Shown here in pieces: positions 20,990 through 33,396 of a stretch of DNA of 64,000 nt. Positions within the stretch are counted from its first letter, which is position 1. Every line of letters begins with the position of its first letter. The notes under the pieces were generated by a model. That model was not told the DNA's origin and made no database searches. It was given only the letters and a program-made list of their open reading frames with translations. Where the stretch lies: NCBI GenBank assembly GCA_022419385.1, contig JAJUBI010000008.1, forward strand, positions 1,364,001-1,428,000. Direction: 5' to 3'. Both the position numbers and the translations under genes were made by a program. The DNA is from Paraconiothyrium sp. Pb-2020. Its lineage: Eukaryota > Ascomycota > Dothideomycetes > Pleosporales > Didymosphaeriaceae.

Positions 20990-23900
20990 TTTGTCTTCCT
21001 CACACTTTTCACGTTCCATTCGTGGATCCTAAAACCTCTAGAAGTCCACGCGTATGGGCTTTTGCATGGTCTAAAATACTCGTTCTACGACCCCATGGGT
21101 CTGCGCGTCTGAAACAACACAATGAGGAGGCATGTGGCTTCCCTCTCCTCTCGCCCGCAAAGCTCGGGCAGTCTCTTTTGGATGCCCAAACTAGTCAGAA
21201 ACGAAGACATGGATTTGCGCGTTGCTCTCCCAAAAAAAGGAAAGAAACGGTCGATGTGCCTGCGTGTCAAGAAGGGCGCACACGGACGACTTCTCTCGCA
21301 CTTCTTTGCCATCACTCATGGACACTAAAATCGCCTAGTCTGCGTTTATGGACCTTTGTGCTGCTCTCAAAGCGAAATCAGATAACGCTATAGGTCTACG
21401 TGCCAAAATGATGCACTCATGCGCACACATGCGGGTTTTCTCTTGTCCTGTCTTCAGGGTCTTAAGAGTCTACTTGCAACCATCTAAACCCCCAGAAATC
21501 AAATTCATGGGTGTGTGTTTTGTTTCAAAAACGAGGTTTCGGAACAAGCATGTGTTTGTGCTTGTCTTCGAAAAGGATAAGCCGTATTCAGATACATGCT
21601 CCGCCTCGACTTCGTGTTTCTACACTACCTACAAATCGCTGCGAGGCCACGAAAAGCTATCGTACGGTGTGCTGATGTGGGCACTCCAAAGGAGAAACAC
21701 GTAATCACACGTCTGTGTGTCTAAACATCACAACGACCACGCACATGTGGGTTCTGCCTTCCTCTTCTCGTCCCTCAACATTTGTCGCAGTGTACTCGCT
21801 GGGATTAAAAATCGTATGGTGCCGCTATATGGGCTTGTGAGTTTCTCTTAAGAACGGATGGATAACATACATGTTCGTGCTTCGACCGAAATTCTTAAAG
21901 AATATGCGTCTTGCGCTCGTTCTCAGACCATAGTTTTCTAGTGTTCGAAAATATGGTCCGGTTCTCCCCATGCTTTCGGACCCTAAAACTCTTGAATCGA
22001 CTCCTTCATGGTCAGCACACATGCCAGTACATCATGTTTGGTCCGGGAAGAGAGGCCGATAATCTAATATGTGACCAGACACTATCGACTTATGGCTCAG
22101 GGCTTCCAGAAGTCTCCTTAGTTATTGATGAGCTTTTGAACATCTTTCCCCAGGCATGCAGGAACCTGGGGAAGTGATAAGGGCGAGAGGTTGCAAAAGT
22201 GCGCCAACTAGGCTCAATGTGTCTTTCCAAAAGGCAACAAGACCCCTGCCATGCGGTGTGGCGCGCTCTAGGCTTGTATTCCAAGTCAAAGAGCAGATTG
22301 CTCCAGGATTGACCATCTTGTCCCTCTTCGCTCAGGAAAAGATGTATATATTATTTCCGGGAGCTTCTTCTCTTCTTCACAATCTCTGAAGTCCGCTCGT
22401 GCACTTCAAAGTCGACCAGAACAGTGCCATGTGGCTGGTGGCGCGTCTAAAATAAACCACGCAAGAAGTGTATATGTTTTGTCCTGAAAAGTCAACCACC
22501 ATCAATCATATGTTGCCTGTCGTTCGGCTCCTCTAAGATATCGCGCTGCATGTCGTGCTCTCCTCGGCCTCTTCAAGATAAAGACCTGTGGCTCTCATGT
22601 GTCTGGCTTCAAAACAGCTGGAAAAGCAAACATGTGTCCCCTTGTTGGTCCCATCTCCCCATCTGTTGTGAAAATTCCGTATCCAAATCATCATGGAGTG
22701 TTTTTCCAAGGGTTCTGAAAGTTCTGAAAGAAGACATATATATTGTTCTCTGTGTCAGAATCGGTCTGGCCATACAACGATGTGGCTCCTCGCTCAGCTC
22801 CTCTGGAAATCCTCAAATGCTTTTAGCGACCACCCTACGCGGTGTTCTCCGTTCGTCCAAAAGAACATAGAATTTCAACCACGTTCAATGCTATTGTTTT
22901 GAAGCATAGATTTGGGGTTCATTCATTTCTCTTCGATCAAGTTCAGAAATATGCATATTACCTCTATAGTCATTCTATACGATCTATTCAGCACTCTGCG
23001 GACATTAAAGAAGAATGTACAGGACCTATGGGTCCTTGGGGGGTATAGAGACGAATGTTCTTATCCATTTTCGAACCCGAGAAGTACGAGCATAATCACG
23101 AATTACAATTGTCTAGCGCCTCTAAAATCACCCACCAAGAGAATTCATGTCTTGGGACGAAGTCGTTAGTCCATATTATGAGACTTTATCTCGTTGCCAA
23201 ATCAGTCGAGTTTACGTATAAAACTTCCTCCTACGGTGCTTTCCGTTCTTCACATCTTTCTACGATCCTCTGTGGGCACTAAAAAAAGGACTACTATAGG
23301 TACATGATCTTATGGGCAGTCCTCGAAGCGGATAGGGTCCAAGTGCATGTGTCTGAGTACACAAAGAGGCTATACTACCTGCGAGCATGTGGTGGGAGTT
23401 TGAGTTACTCTGAAACCAAAATCGACAGTGAGACTCGCGATGGAGACGTGCTGTTTTACGGCACAAAAACTAGCATTGCCTCCACTCTCTTGGCTCTTGT
23501 TTGGGTATATCTCTGCGCTTCTTCGAGTACCAATCTACTCTCCACGCCTTCGTCAATTCTCTGCAGGCACCCAAAAAGCAAATTTTCAAGCTTCTATGTG
23601 TCTTTGAGCCGACTGAAAGTCGGTGAGCTCTTGCGCATGTGCCTGGACCAAAGAATAAAACCGCGAAACATATGGGCCGCCTTATGGTTCGCTCGAAATC
23701 GCATGAGAAGCAACGAACGCTTTGTTTTGGAAGGACGTCCTCTTCGTCGTCCCATTTACTTCCACTCAAAGCTGGGTATAAAAACATCTCGGTGCCAGCA
23801 TTACTCCCTTACGCTTTCTACGATTTCCTACGAGTCTGGAGGTTAAAACCGAGACTGGGACGTGGCTATGTGCCTTTGTGTGTCTAAAAGCACATGAGCG

Positions 23901-25130
23901 CTCCCGAATTTCACGTGTCTGGACTAGATAGTCGAGCCATTGCCAATATGTTGTCCGCTTCGCCCGTCTTACATGCATGTGCAATAGTGGCAAGGTTTTT
24001 GGGATACGAGTTTCGGGTGACCTCATATTCTTCCGCGCAGACGGATACATTGACTCTGCCTGTGTATCTGCTCTCTATACTTCAGCCTCCTAAAGTTCTC
24101 CTATGGACACCAAAACATCCGCATGACAGGATTATGTGTCTGTGGACGGAGCTAGAAGATCACGATCCAGGCTCGCAATGTTTCTTGCTCCCAGAAGCCA
24201 AAGAGGCAAATCGATGTGCTGCTCCGTCTGGATGTCAGGCTCAAACACCGGCTACCTTGAGGATTCTTTACGCAAGGCGTCGTTCTGGCTGACCAAAATT
24301 CGCCTCAGCTTACTTTATGGGACATCGAGTTCAGGTACAGATATTGTCAGCCATGTTTACTCTTCTCTATACAATGCACCAAAAGAACAAGTCGAGGCAC
24401 ACAGGAGCCCTGGGGCAGGATCGAAATGTGTTGAAAACCAAGTATGTGTTACGTATTCGAAGAACGCTCGGCGATCAAGGGCATACCCGCTCCGCACCTT
24501 TGAGCGGTGGAGTATCGACTGCAACGTCCCAGTTGGCATCGCACTATGCTACCTTATCAATGTCGGTCTGGACACGGAGCTCTGTATAACGTTTTGCTCG
24601 TTAGATACATTCCGCATCGTGTTCTCAGGAGACTCCAATATACGTCGAAGCGATTCGCGTACTTGTCAGTAGGCCTCAAATCATGTACATGTCTGCCCAA
24701 AAGTAAAATTCTCCACATACAGTATTTTGCCAAAAGTCTGCAGAAGGAGTCGGTGACTTCGTCTCAAAACCCTTCTAAGCACCTTTCATGGGTTTTCGCG
24801 GAGGTCCAAAACGGGATATACCATCATTCATGTGGCCGGCTTGGAAACGACGAATCCAATCCACCATGAGAGCTTCTCCTCGGCCTCTCTGGAAACAAGG
24901 ATAATCTAGGTTTAGATCTCTCAGAGCAGATCTCAGCCTATCCATTTGATCTCAGTCATTTCGGCTCAGAGTCCGGTCTATCAGGGCACTCAATTAGCCT
25001 TTCTCAATCTTCTTTACACTTCCTGTTCTCAGAACACGACATGAAAATCGTCAAAAAAGAACCGATGTGCTTGTGGGCGGACCTGATATTACCTGAAGCC
25101 GGTGCTATGTGCGTGTCTCTGAGGAGCTCG
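20990..25130. repeat. Degenerate array of a two-part module (CTAAAA ... ATGTGTCTGTG)
   Basis: About 4.1 kb without a believable gene, built from a recurring, strongly diverged module. An A-rich core (CTAAAA or CCAAAA, often after TATGGGCA or TATGGACA) is followed roughly 20-35 bp later by a G/T-rich core near ATGTGTCTGTG, then a CTC/TTC-rich stretch. Core examples: CTAAAA at 21029, 21071, 21325, 21983, 22447, 23122 and 23884; ATGTG at about 21132, 21551, 22598, 22630, 23347, 23598, 23869 and 24134. Copies all read in the plus direction, spacing varies from about 45 to several hundred bp, and no fixed period is visible. ORFs inside are short and frame-broken. This could be an ancient decayed satellite or a non-coding transcribed locus; origin unknown. 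Confidence 0.55.
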
Positions 25131-26358
25131 AGATACTACAATTTGCCTCGTACTCTTCATAGAAAACGAGGCACGCATCATGGTCCCTGAGGTGCTGTGC
25201 CGTGATCTTCCAGACGGGCTCATGGGATATTCTGGCACATTTTCCTCCTCTCCTGAGTACAACCATCGACATCAAAAGCAATATTCGACAGCGTTCATGC
25301 TTGTGCTCGAGTTTCCTGAATACTGATACATGAATTCCGAGCTCGGCCTTTCGAAGCTGATCAAGGCTCTCCATGCTCCCGACATATGCACATGCCCATA
25401 AATAGTATGTTCCGGCATCTAGACAGTTTCGACCAGTGTATATAAACTTTTCATACGGCACCTTGCTTCCTTCCCTACCGTTACACCTAGATACGAGGAG
25501 ATCCAAGATGAGTACACACAACAGCATGGCAGTCTTCCAAAAGCGAAATCGATGGTGAATACGTGGTTCAAAGATATACCAGGACTCTATGATGTGGGCG
25601 GCGTTGTCCGTGAAACAGTATATCCTCGAACACTCTTATGGTGTGGAGCTGGAGCTGGAGCTGCTGAATTCATCTAGAATCTTCCATTCGGCTCCGCCGC
25701 TTAGGTCGGATTCCGAGCGTTGGTGATGATGTTCACCATCGGTGTTAGGATATAGTAAGGCTCTCAACCAGAGTTGAGTTGAGTGCGCGCTGAATGGGAG
25801 GTATTCGATGGAAGCACGGGCCTCGAAGAGTGTGACGCTTTATGATTACAATCATCTTTGGCTTCGCTTGATCCGATAAAAAATCAAGCCTGCGCTTCAA
25901 TCGAACACATACACTATTTTCCATCTTTAGATTTGCTCGTTGTCTTTGACAGTAAAAGGGGCGGTTATTTCGTGCGGTGAAAATGAAGCGATCCTCGTAC
26001 AGTCGATTTCATGGTGATGAGCATCATGCTCATATAGCGTTTTCTTGCAAAATACCCCAAGATATCGTTCCTTCTTACGGACGCGGATACAGCCGACGGC
26101 ATGAAAAGACTGGGAGGACCCACCGAGCAGGACGCCACCAATACCCCGCATCCGCGTTCCCGCTAGCCGAAGAGTCACTCCCTCAATCATTGGCAGTTTA
26201 ATCCAATCTACGCTGACAGCACTAGAACGAGTCATTACTCATCAACTTCCTGCGACGCCATGTACCCTTCGATACCTCTTGCAAGTCGATGGATGACGCT
26301 AGAGTACCGGTAGCCAAGCCACAGACCATCGAACACTACCTAGATACCTCAGTGCAAG
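25131..26358. other. Intergenic, no gene recognised
   Basis: About 1.2 kb between the module array and the acyl-CoA ligase gene. A 140-codon minus ORF (25105-25527) and a 102-codon minus ORF (25927-26235) have no family features. The first overlaps the array edge. I see no repeat structure in the right half. Confidence 0.45.
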
Positions 26359-28243
26359 ATGCCGTTCCTAGCTCAAGAACACATTCGTATACCGGGCAAA
26401 GACTTGATGTCATGGATGTTCGATGAGCAGACTTATGATCCCGACCAGCCGGTAAGAAGATAACAGAAGAAATGCACGTGCTGCTACTAACACTGAGTGA
26501 ATCGAGTAGGTATACATTGATGCCGCGCAACCAGACCGATCCATCTCTTCTCGCCAGGCTAGAAGCATCGCAAGAAAACTATGCGCCGGGTTCCAAGCGG
26601 CTGGTTTCGAAAAGGGGGACTGCGTGTGCCTTCTTTCGTTCAATGACGTGAGTTTGTAACATAGACCTGCATCTTCCGAGCAGAAGGGACTTTATCATTT
26701 ATGCGGGTCACGTACTGACAGACTAAGATATACTGCTCTATGATATTCCTGGGCGTTTTAGCATTTGGAGGCATATTCGCTGGCACGAACCCCTCGCACA
26801 CAGCCTTCGAACTAGCACATGCATTCAAAGTCGCAGACGTCAGGGGGATCGTAGTCGAGCCTGAACTCTTACCAAATGCGCTGAAAGCAGCGAAAGAAGC
26901 CGACATCCCGTTTTCGAGGATATTTGTATTCGACCACCACGCCTCGTTAGCAGCACCGTACAATGTGGACGAAGGTTGGTCTGTAACATCCAGTGTGAAG
27001 GGACCGGTAGGTGATCTCAAGAGTTGGCGGTCGTTGATGCAGCACGGGGAAAGGGAGTGGGAGACGTGGGACGATGAAAAGAGAAGCAGAGAAAATGTAG
27101 CTGCGAGGCTGTTCAGCAGTGGGACGACGGGGTTGCCGAAAGCTGTGGATATGACGCATCATAACCTTATAACGCAGCATACGTTGGTATATGATTATAA
27201 GCCACGCGACTACGAGGTGAGCCCACTCAAACTGAATCATCTGCATCGCGCTGAAGTATGGCTAGCTCTCACGGTTACTCTGCACACCGCTCTTCCACGT
27301 CTCCAATGTCCCACGAGCACACACATCACCTCTCCGCTCCGGTTCGAGAACTTACATCATGCGGCGCTTCGAGCTGGAGCCCTTCCTGCGCAACATGGAG
27401 CGCTTCAAGATCACGGAGCTCAACATGGTTCCGCCAATGGTCATTCAGGTTATCAACTCGCCCCTCTCCCGCAAGTACTCACTAAAGGCGGTGAAGAACG
27501 GTGGCTGCGGTGCGGCGCCTCTAGCAGCAGAGCCCCAAGCACGGATGAAAGCGCTGCTCAATTCCGATGCAGTGTTCAACCAAGTATGGGGCATGAGCGA
27601 GACGAGCTGTATCGCGACTATAACACTCTATCCCGAACATGACCCCACAGGCTCTGTTGGCCGATTCCTACCTAACCATGATGCGAAGCTAGTTGATGAG
27701 GAGGGTAAAGACGTCACAGACTACGATGTTGCGGGCGAGCTGTGCGTTCGTGGACCGCTGATTGTCAAGGGCTACTATAACAACCCGGAAGCAAACCGCA
27801 CGGCGTTCGACAGTGACGGGTACTTCCACACTGGTGATGTTGCCCTACGCAAGCGGTCTAACGGGCTGTGGTACATTGTGGATCGCAAGAAGGAACTCAT
27901 CAAGGTGCGAGGCTTTCAGTGTGCGCCGGCGGAGCTCGAAGGCGTGCTGCTGTCCCACCCAGAGATCAGTGATGCGGGCGTGATCGGCATACCGGCTGCT
28001 GGCTTTGGGTCAAGCGCTGGGGAGCAAGGCAGCGAAGTGCCGAGAGCGTACATAGTGCGCAAGCAAGGTGCGAGGTTGGATGAGAGCGGTGTACATGAGT
28101 GGATGAGGGGGAGGCTGGCAGGATACAAGCAGCTGGTCGGTGGTATCAAATTCGTGGAGGTGATTCCGAAAAATGCGAGTGGGAAGATATTGAAGGGTGA
28201 ATTGAGGGCGATGGCTAAGAAAGAGCTGGGTGCGAAGTTGTAG
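26359..28243 (+). CDS. AMP-dependent acyl-CoA ligase (4CL-like), PTS1-type C-terminus
   Basis: Four exons, 26359-26451, 26510-26647, 26728-27216 and 27266-28243, all join in phase 0 and give 565 residues, normal for 4-coumarate:CoA-ligase-like enzymes. ANL-superfamily motifs are present: SSGTTGLPKAV (about 207-217), PLFHVSN, a VWGMSET-like aromatic motif, GELCVRGP, GYFHTGDV, DRKKELIKVRGFQ, and the A10 lysine in PKNASGKILK. The enzyme should adenylate a carboxylate and transfer it to CoA; substrate cannot be read from sequence. The last residues GAKL end in AKL, a permitted variant of the peroxisomal PTS1 signal, suggesting peroxisomal fatty or aromatic acid activation. The third intron is needed to skip an in-frame TAG at 27263. 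An amino acid permease gene follows on the same strand. Confidence 0.93.
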
Positions 28244-29004
28244 ACGTGGATGAATGGGTAGTAGAGTACAGAGTATGTTGGCCAGAAGGTGACGTTGATT
28301 GCCATTTGGCATGCACTAACCACCCAAGATGTGCGAGATATTGCAATGTCACGAAAACACACAAAGTTCATCTCGTATAGATACCAGTATCATTGTGGCG
28401 CGGAAAGGTATCCACAAATCAAGCTTACGTCCCTAGTCTTATCTCGCGGCTCACGGCCCTTGCTACTCCTAACCGCGTACCCTGACGTCCCTCCACGCAT
28501 CAGATCCACAACCAGTAGCATCCCATCACTGTCAACTAAACCCTCCTACCATCGCCATGTCACCGGCTTGATTCCGCGCGACGTCTGAAACCACGCGACT
28601 ACAGCGTCTACACGGCATGCCGGCGGGACCATCCTCGTTTTGCGGGGTAGCCCGAGGCCGGGGCATGCATACGAACTCCTGCGATAAGACTACGACGCTC
28701 GTCCCGTCATAACGTGCAGCTAACACCCCGCGTGGATCCTCATTTGCTGCCCGTCACCATGCCTCCAGGCTGGACATGCCTAATCGAGACGCGTCGCCCG
28801 CATGCTGGATCGGCGGGCATGGTCTTTGTGCCACTGCGACTTGCGAGGAGGTCTACCATATACAAAGCTCGGCCTCGTCGTCCCTCTGTTACACAGTGAT
28901 GTCCTTGTAAATCTGAACAGCTTTCGTTCTCCGTCTGCAATTGCGAGAGATAGTTTCTTCGTCTTTGAACCAGTCCATGAAAATACCTGTAGTCGAGACA
29001 GACG
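28244..29004. other. Intergenic between ligase and permease
   Basis: Roughly 760 bp with only short shadow ORFs. It should contain the 3' UTR of the ligase gene and the promoter of the permease. No TATA box, repeat or RNA gene was recognised. Confidence 0.45.
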
Positions 29005-30824
29005 ATGACGGCCGCTGCGCACAAGCACGTCAGCGAAGAGCCTGTGACGTCCGTCCTGCCTGGCGGCGACGTGCCCTTTGCTCAAGACGGTCATGAATTC
29101 AGCGCAGATGAAGAGGTGCTCGCTGCCTTGGGCTACAAGTCCGAGTTCAAGCGCGAGTTCTCATTGTTCACGACGTTCTGCGTGAGTTTTGCGGTGCTTG
29201 GATTGTTGCCGAGTTTTGCGAGTACACTGTACTATGGCATGGGATATGCTGGGACAGCTGGTATGTTGGATTGTGAAAGGGTGAACGAAGGCGATGGTCA
29301 GAGAGCTGCATCTGACGCTGAACAGGAATGACTTGGGGCTGGGTTGTTGCCATGGTAGGCATCCAGAGCGTCGCGTGCAGTATGGCGGAGCTGTGCTCCT
29401 CCATGCCAACCAGCGGAGGATTGTACTATGCAGCAGCAGTCCTTGCACCACCGAAATGGGGCCCATTCGCAGCATGGTTGACAGGGTGGTCGAACTTCCT
29501 TGGGCAAGTCACGGCCGCGCCATCAGGTACACTTTCCATCCCTACCAACAAGAACATAGTCAACTAACGACTCATTCCAGTAAACTACGGCACAGCCGCT
29601 ATGATCCTCGCCGCTGCCTCTATCCAAAATCCCTCCTACGTACCGGAAGACTACCACACCTTCCTGCTCACCACCTTCATCATGCTAATCCACGGCGTCA
29701 TGTCCTCCCTGCCCACGAAGATGCTCGCCCGAATTAACACCATAGGCTCCACCTTCAACATCCTCGCCCTTATCGTCGTCCTCATCCTCATCCCAGCCGG
29801 CACAGACCGCACAGACCGTGGCCTCCCACGCTTCACGCCCTCCTCCGAAGTCTGGGGCGACATCTACGCCGGCACCTCATTCCCACCAGGCATCTCAGTC
29901 CTGATGTCCTTCGTCGCAGTCATCTGGACGATGAGCGGCTACGACTCGCCTTTCCATCTTGCAGAGGAGTGCTCAAACGCAAACATCGCCTCCCCGCGCG
30001 CCATCGTACTGACCTCCGCCGTGGGCGGCACATTCGGGTGGTTTCTCCAGCTCATCGTCGCCTACACCGTCGTCAGCATCGACGACGTGCTAAACAGCGA
30101 TCTCGGTCAGCCCTTCGCCGCGTACCTCATCCAATGCATGCCCAAGAAGATGGTGCTAGCGATCCTCTCGCTGACTATCATCGCGGGGTTCAGCATGGGG
30201 CAGGGCTGCATGATAGCCGCGTCGAGAGTGACGTTTGCGTATGCACGCGACGACTGTTTCCCGGGGAGCAAGTACTGGAAGCGCGTCAACAAGACGACGT
30301 TGACGCCTGTGAACGCAGTGTGGTTCAATTGCGTGATTGGCATCTTGAGTCTCCTGCTTATCTTCGGGGGCAGCGTGTCCATCGGTGCGTTGTTCTCTAT
30401 CGGGGCGATTGCTGCGTTTGTGGCTTTTACAATACCTATCTTCATCCGCGTCTTCTTCGTCGGCGACCGCTTCCGCGCTGGCCCATGGAACCTGGGCCGC
30501 TTCAGTCTGCCTATCGGGGCGATCGCTTCCGGCTTCGTCCTCCTTATGGTGCCCATCCTATGCTTACCTAGTGTCACGGGGGATGACTTGACGCTGGATT
30601 TGATGAATTGGACATCCCTCGTGTACGGCGCCCTCATGCTCATGGTGCTCATATGGTGGTTCGTCAGTGCGCGCAAATGGTTCAAAGGTCCGAAGGTCAA
30701 CGTTGAGCACTTGATGCTGGGGCGCGAGCCCAACGTGCTGGAGGGAACAGAAAGCGAAGGCGAGGTGGGGACGCAATTGACGGGCGTGGGGAGTATGGAC
30801 AAGAAGATTGCCGGGGAGAACTGA
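29005..30824 (+). CDS. APC-superfamily amino acid/GABA-type permease
   Basis: Exons 29005-29260, 29326-29526 and 29581-30824 join in phase 1 at both introns (65 and 54 bp), giving 566 residues. About twelve hydrophobic segments are evident, with short hydrophilic ends. Family landmarks of the fungal amino acid/choline/GABA transporter group include a GYKSEFKREFSLFTTF lead-in, PTSGGLYYA after the second segment, the FLGQV stretch, and YDSPFHLAEECSNA followed by SPRAIV. These proteins carry GABA, amino acids, choline or polyamines across the plasma or vacuolar membrane; the substrate is not readable here. The acidic C-terminal tail could be a ubiquitination or sorting region. It lies 761 bp after the acyl-CoA ligase. 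Functional coupling is possible but unproven. Confidence 0.93.
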
Positions 30825-30926
30825 GAGTATGTGGAGAAACTGAGAAGGAAACCAGTGTTTGCTTGGACTGGGAAGAAGCGTAGAGTTAACTTGAAGAGAT
30901 ACCAATGTTTTGTCTTGATTCGGAAG

Positions 30927-32540
30927 TCAGTAGTAGCTCGTGCTCGCAGAGTAATCCGCCTTCGTGCCTGGGAATGCACCAACTGGTGCTCCTGCTAAGC
31001 CCTCGTCTTCGTCTGCACTGTCGTCCTCTTCCCCCTCAAATGTGTCCCCGGGATCAGGAGGAGCTCTCATACGGATGATAGCGTCTTCTTCCAGCGTCGG
31101 TATGATGTATGGCTTGGGCGTGTGGTACTCCCTACCTGAAGGCATGGCTGAGAGGAGCTCAGAGGATGAAGGTACAACCTGAACTGAGATCTGGAACAGA
31201 GTTAGTATGTTCTAGAGTATGTGTAGACTCTGTAACAGGATTGCAAAGTGAGAAGACAAGGGAGCTACGGATGATTGTCCCACGATGGCAGGGTAGGTAG
31301 GTAGGGTTTGCCCGGATGAGCATCCAAGAGGCTTGAATGATTCTTTAGCTCCAGGATACCGGCATTTACGTACCGTATTGTTCATCTTCTCCCACTTCTT
31401 CAATAACATATCCACTACCCTTCCCTCCTCGAACTTCCCCGCGTCGGACCCCCACGCGCCGCCCTTCTCGACCTTCTTATCCTCCCTCTTCTCCGCCCAT
31501 TCCTTCTTCAACTTCGAGAACCCAGACGACTTCTTCTCTTCATCAGCGTCTATCGCTGAGAACCCTAGTTCCTTCCGTGCACCTCTAAGCCACGCAATCC
31601 CATCACCCGTCTTCCCAGCCAACTCAGCGTCAACCCCGAGAAATCGACACGCCTTCCCCTTCCCCTTCGCCGTCCGGCGAAAATCGTCAACATACTTGGT
31701 GAAGCTTTCGTCGATTTTCGATGAGCGGCCCAGCATAGCCTGCGCTTTTGCTGCGTGTTCGGCGGACGAGAGACAGAGGCGTGCGAACAGATGTGCACGC
31801 ACTTTGGGTATCTCAACACTCTTAAACATCCAGTCTTTGCTGTTCTTGTTTCTGTCTTCTACTACGGCGGCCGGGTATGGGTCGTCCTTCAAGACGGTGA
31901 TGAGCGTTGCTTCAGCAAGGGTGAGCTCTGCAAGTGCGCCCAGTACCGGGCTTGTGATGTCTACAGCAGCAGGCTGGGCGTGCCACTGCTGCGCTCTGTT
32001 GACCAGGAACGTGTATATGGCGTTTGCATCAAGGAAGTGTTTCATCGCCGCGGTAATAGCGGCTGCGCGCTGCTCGGGTGAAGGGAGCGTAGCATTGTAC
32101 AGCGTGTGCAGCTGCGCGCGGGCTTGGAGGCTATACACATATGCCAGTGTCGAAAGCGTGAAGAAGAGCTCGCTCTCAAGACTCTTCAGTTTCACCCTGG
32201 TGGGCTCCCGTCCAGGAACAGTGGCGGACAGCGTCGAGCGCCATTCGACCTCGAGCTCCTTCACCAGCACGAGATCGATTTCCTCGCCAGCGCAACTAGT
32301 TCCACTGAGGCCTGCATCGAGGGCAAAGAGGTACGGTATGTACTCTTGTAGGGCGGAGAGGACGGTCGAGAGGTTGGACGCTTGGGAGGCAGGCGGGATA
32401 CGCTTGTAGCGTTTCAGAACATCGCGGACGACGCCGCGTGCGGTTGTGGCGCAATTGGGTAGCGAGGGGTGAGTGCTGCTGCTGAAGGAATCGGTGAAGG
32501 AGACACTGGATGTTGTAGGCAGCACAAAAGGGAACGGCAT
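30927..32540 (-). CDS. palC: PalC, ambient-pH signalling protein with BRO1-type domain
   Basis: Minus-strand exons 32540-31374 and 31190-30927 join in phase 0 over a 183-bp intron and encode 476 residues. I start at 32540 (MPFPFVLPTTSSVSF), the conserved PalC N-terminus; an in-frame ATG at 32612 would add 24 unlike residues. Exon 1 is helix-rich with a FTLSTLAYVYSLQARAQL segment and matches the BRO1-like domain of PalC. The C-terminal exon ends in acidic, disordered sequence. PalC bridges the plasma-membrane pH sensor complex to ESCRT-III (Vps32/Snf7) and is required for PacC/Rim101 proteolytic activation at alkaline pH. No other pal gene is in the window. It is convergent with the permease, only about 100 bp apart. 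Confidence 0.92.
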
Positions 32541-32934
32541 GTCGAGGTGTTGGTGGTGGGGTATGGTATGAGAGCTTCCGTTGTAGATGCAGGGAACGTC
32601 ATAGCTTGGCACAATGCTCCAAGAGCAACATCATCTGAAATGGAATTGAAAACTGACAAAGAATAGTGAGTAACATCGAGTAGGAAATGCGAGAGCGGCA
32701 CAATGAAGAAGATGATTTTTGCTGTAAAAGGATTGGCTACTGGAGCTGGCCTGCTCAATGGCAGGCATATGTACAGGTTTATCAGCTCACCACTGCTGTA
32801 GCTGCCTTCCAAATGCGCAAAAGAACGCCTCCATTCGATCCCTACATGACTCTCGAAGCTGCTTATTGCCCTTGCTTGTCTTGTCACTCTTCCACTCAGC
32901 CAATATCCCATACACTGCATCACCAGTCGACCGT

Positions 32935-33396
32935 CTAGTTCTTCTCGAAGGTATGCGTTTGCGCGAAGAGGTATCCCTTGACCTTGGAGTCCTTGAGAAG
33001 TTCGAAATATCGCTCTGCAAAGCACTTGTCAGCTTATCTGCTTGACAGAATCATGCCAATCAACCACCAGAAGCGCCCTCCATAACCATGTGGGGCACGG
33101 TCGATGACATCTCACGCCAATGCGCGACCCATCTCTCTCTCCATTGACACATGTTCGGATTCCGGCATACCTCTCAAATGTCCGCACTTCTCCAAGTGGT
33201 TCACACCCTCACGCCGGTAGCACTTGCCCATCTCCTCCCGCACCAAGCGCGCCATCATACTCCGCACCCACTGCTCACGGATAATCGCATCCTGTGCTGC
33301 CTTCAAGGCCTGGTTATCGTCGAAATCGACACCCTCAAAGGTCGGCGGGACCTGGGGCTTCTTTGCGAGGAAGGCGGCGGACTCGGGGGTGGGCAT
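32935..33396 (-). CDS. Mitochondrial complex I subunit, NDUFB10/PDSW type (fungal 12 kDa)
   Basis: Minus-strand exons 33396-33171 and 33014-32935 join in phase 1 across a 156-bp intron to give 101 residues. The splice creates KCGHLR-ERYFELLKDSK, matching the fungal 12-kDa subunit of NADH:ubiquinone oxidoreductase (NDUFB10/PDSW family). Other signatures are MPTPESAAFLAKKP at the N-terminus, REQWVRSMMARLVREE, and the paired cysteines in KCYRREGVNHLEKCG, likely disulphide-bonded in the intermembrane space. It is an accessory subunit of the membrane arm on the inner membrane. No cleavable presequence is seen, as is usual for this family. Unspliced, the first exon runs on as a misleading 94-codon ORF. 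Confidence 0.92.

Noticed and set aside
25105..25527. 140-codon minus-strand ORF
   Set aside because: It overlaps the end of the degenerate module array, has no family features and no supporting splice context.
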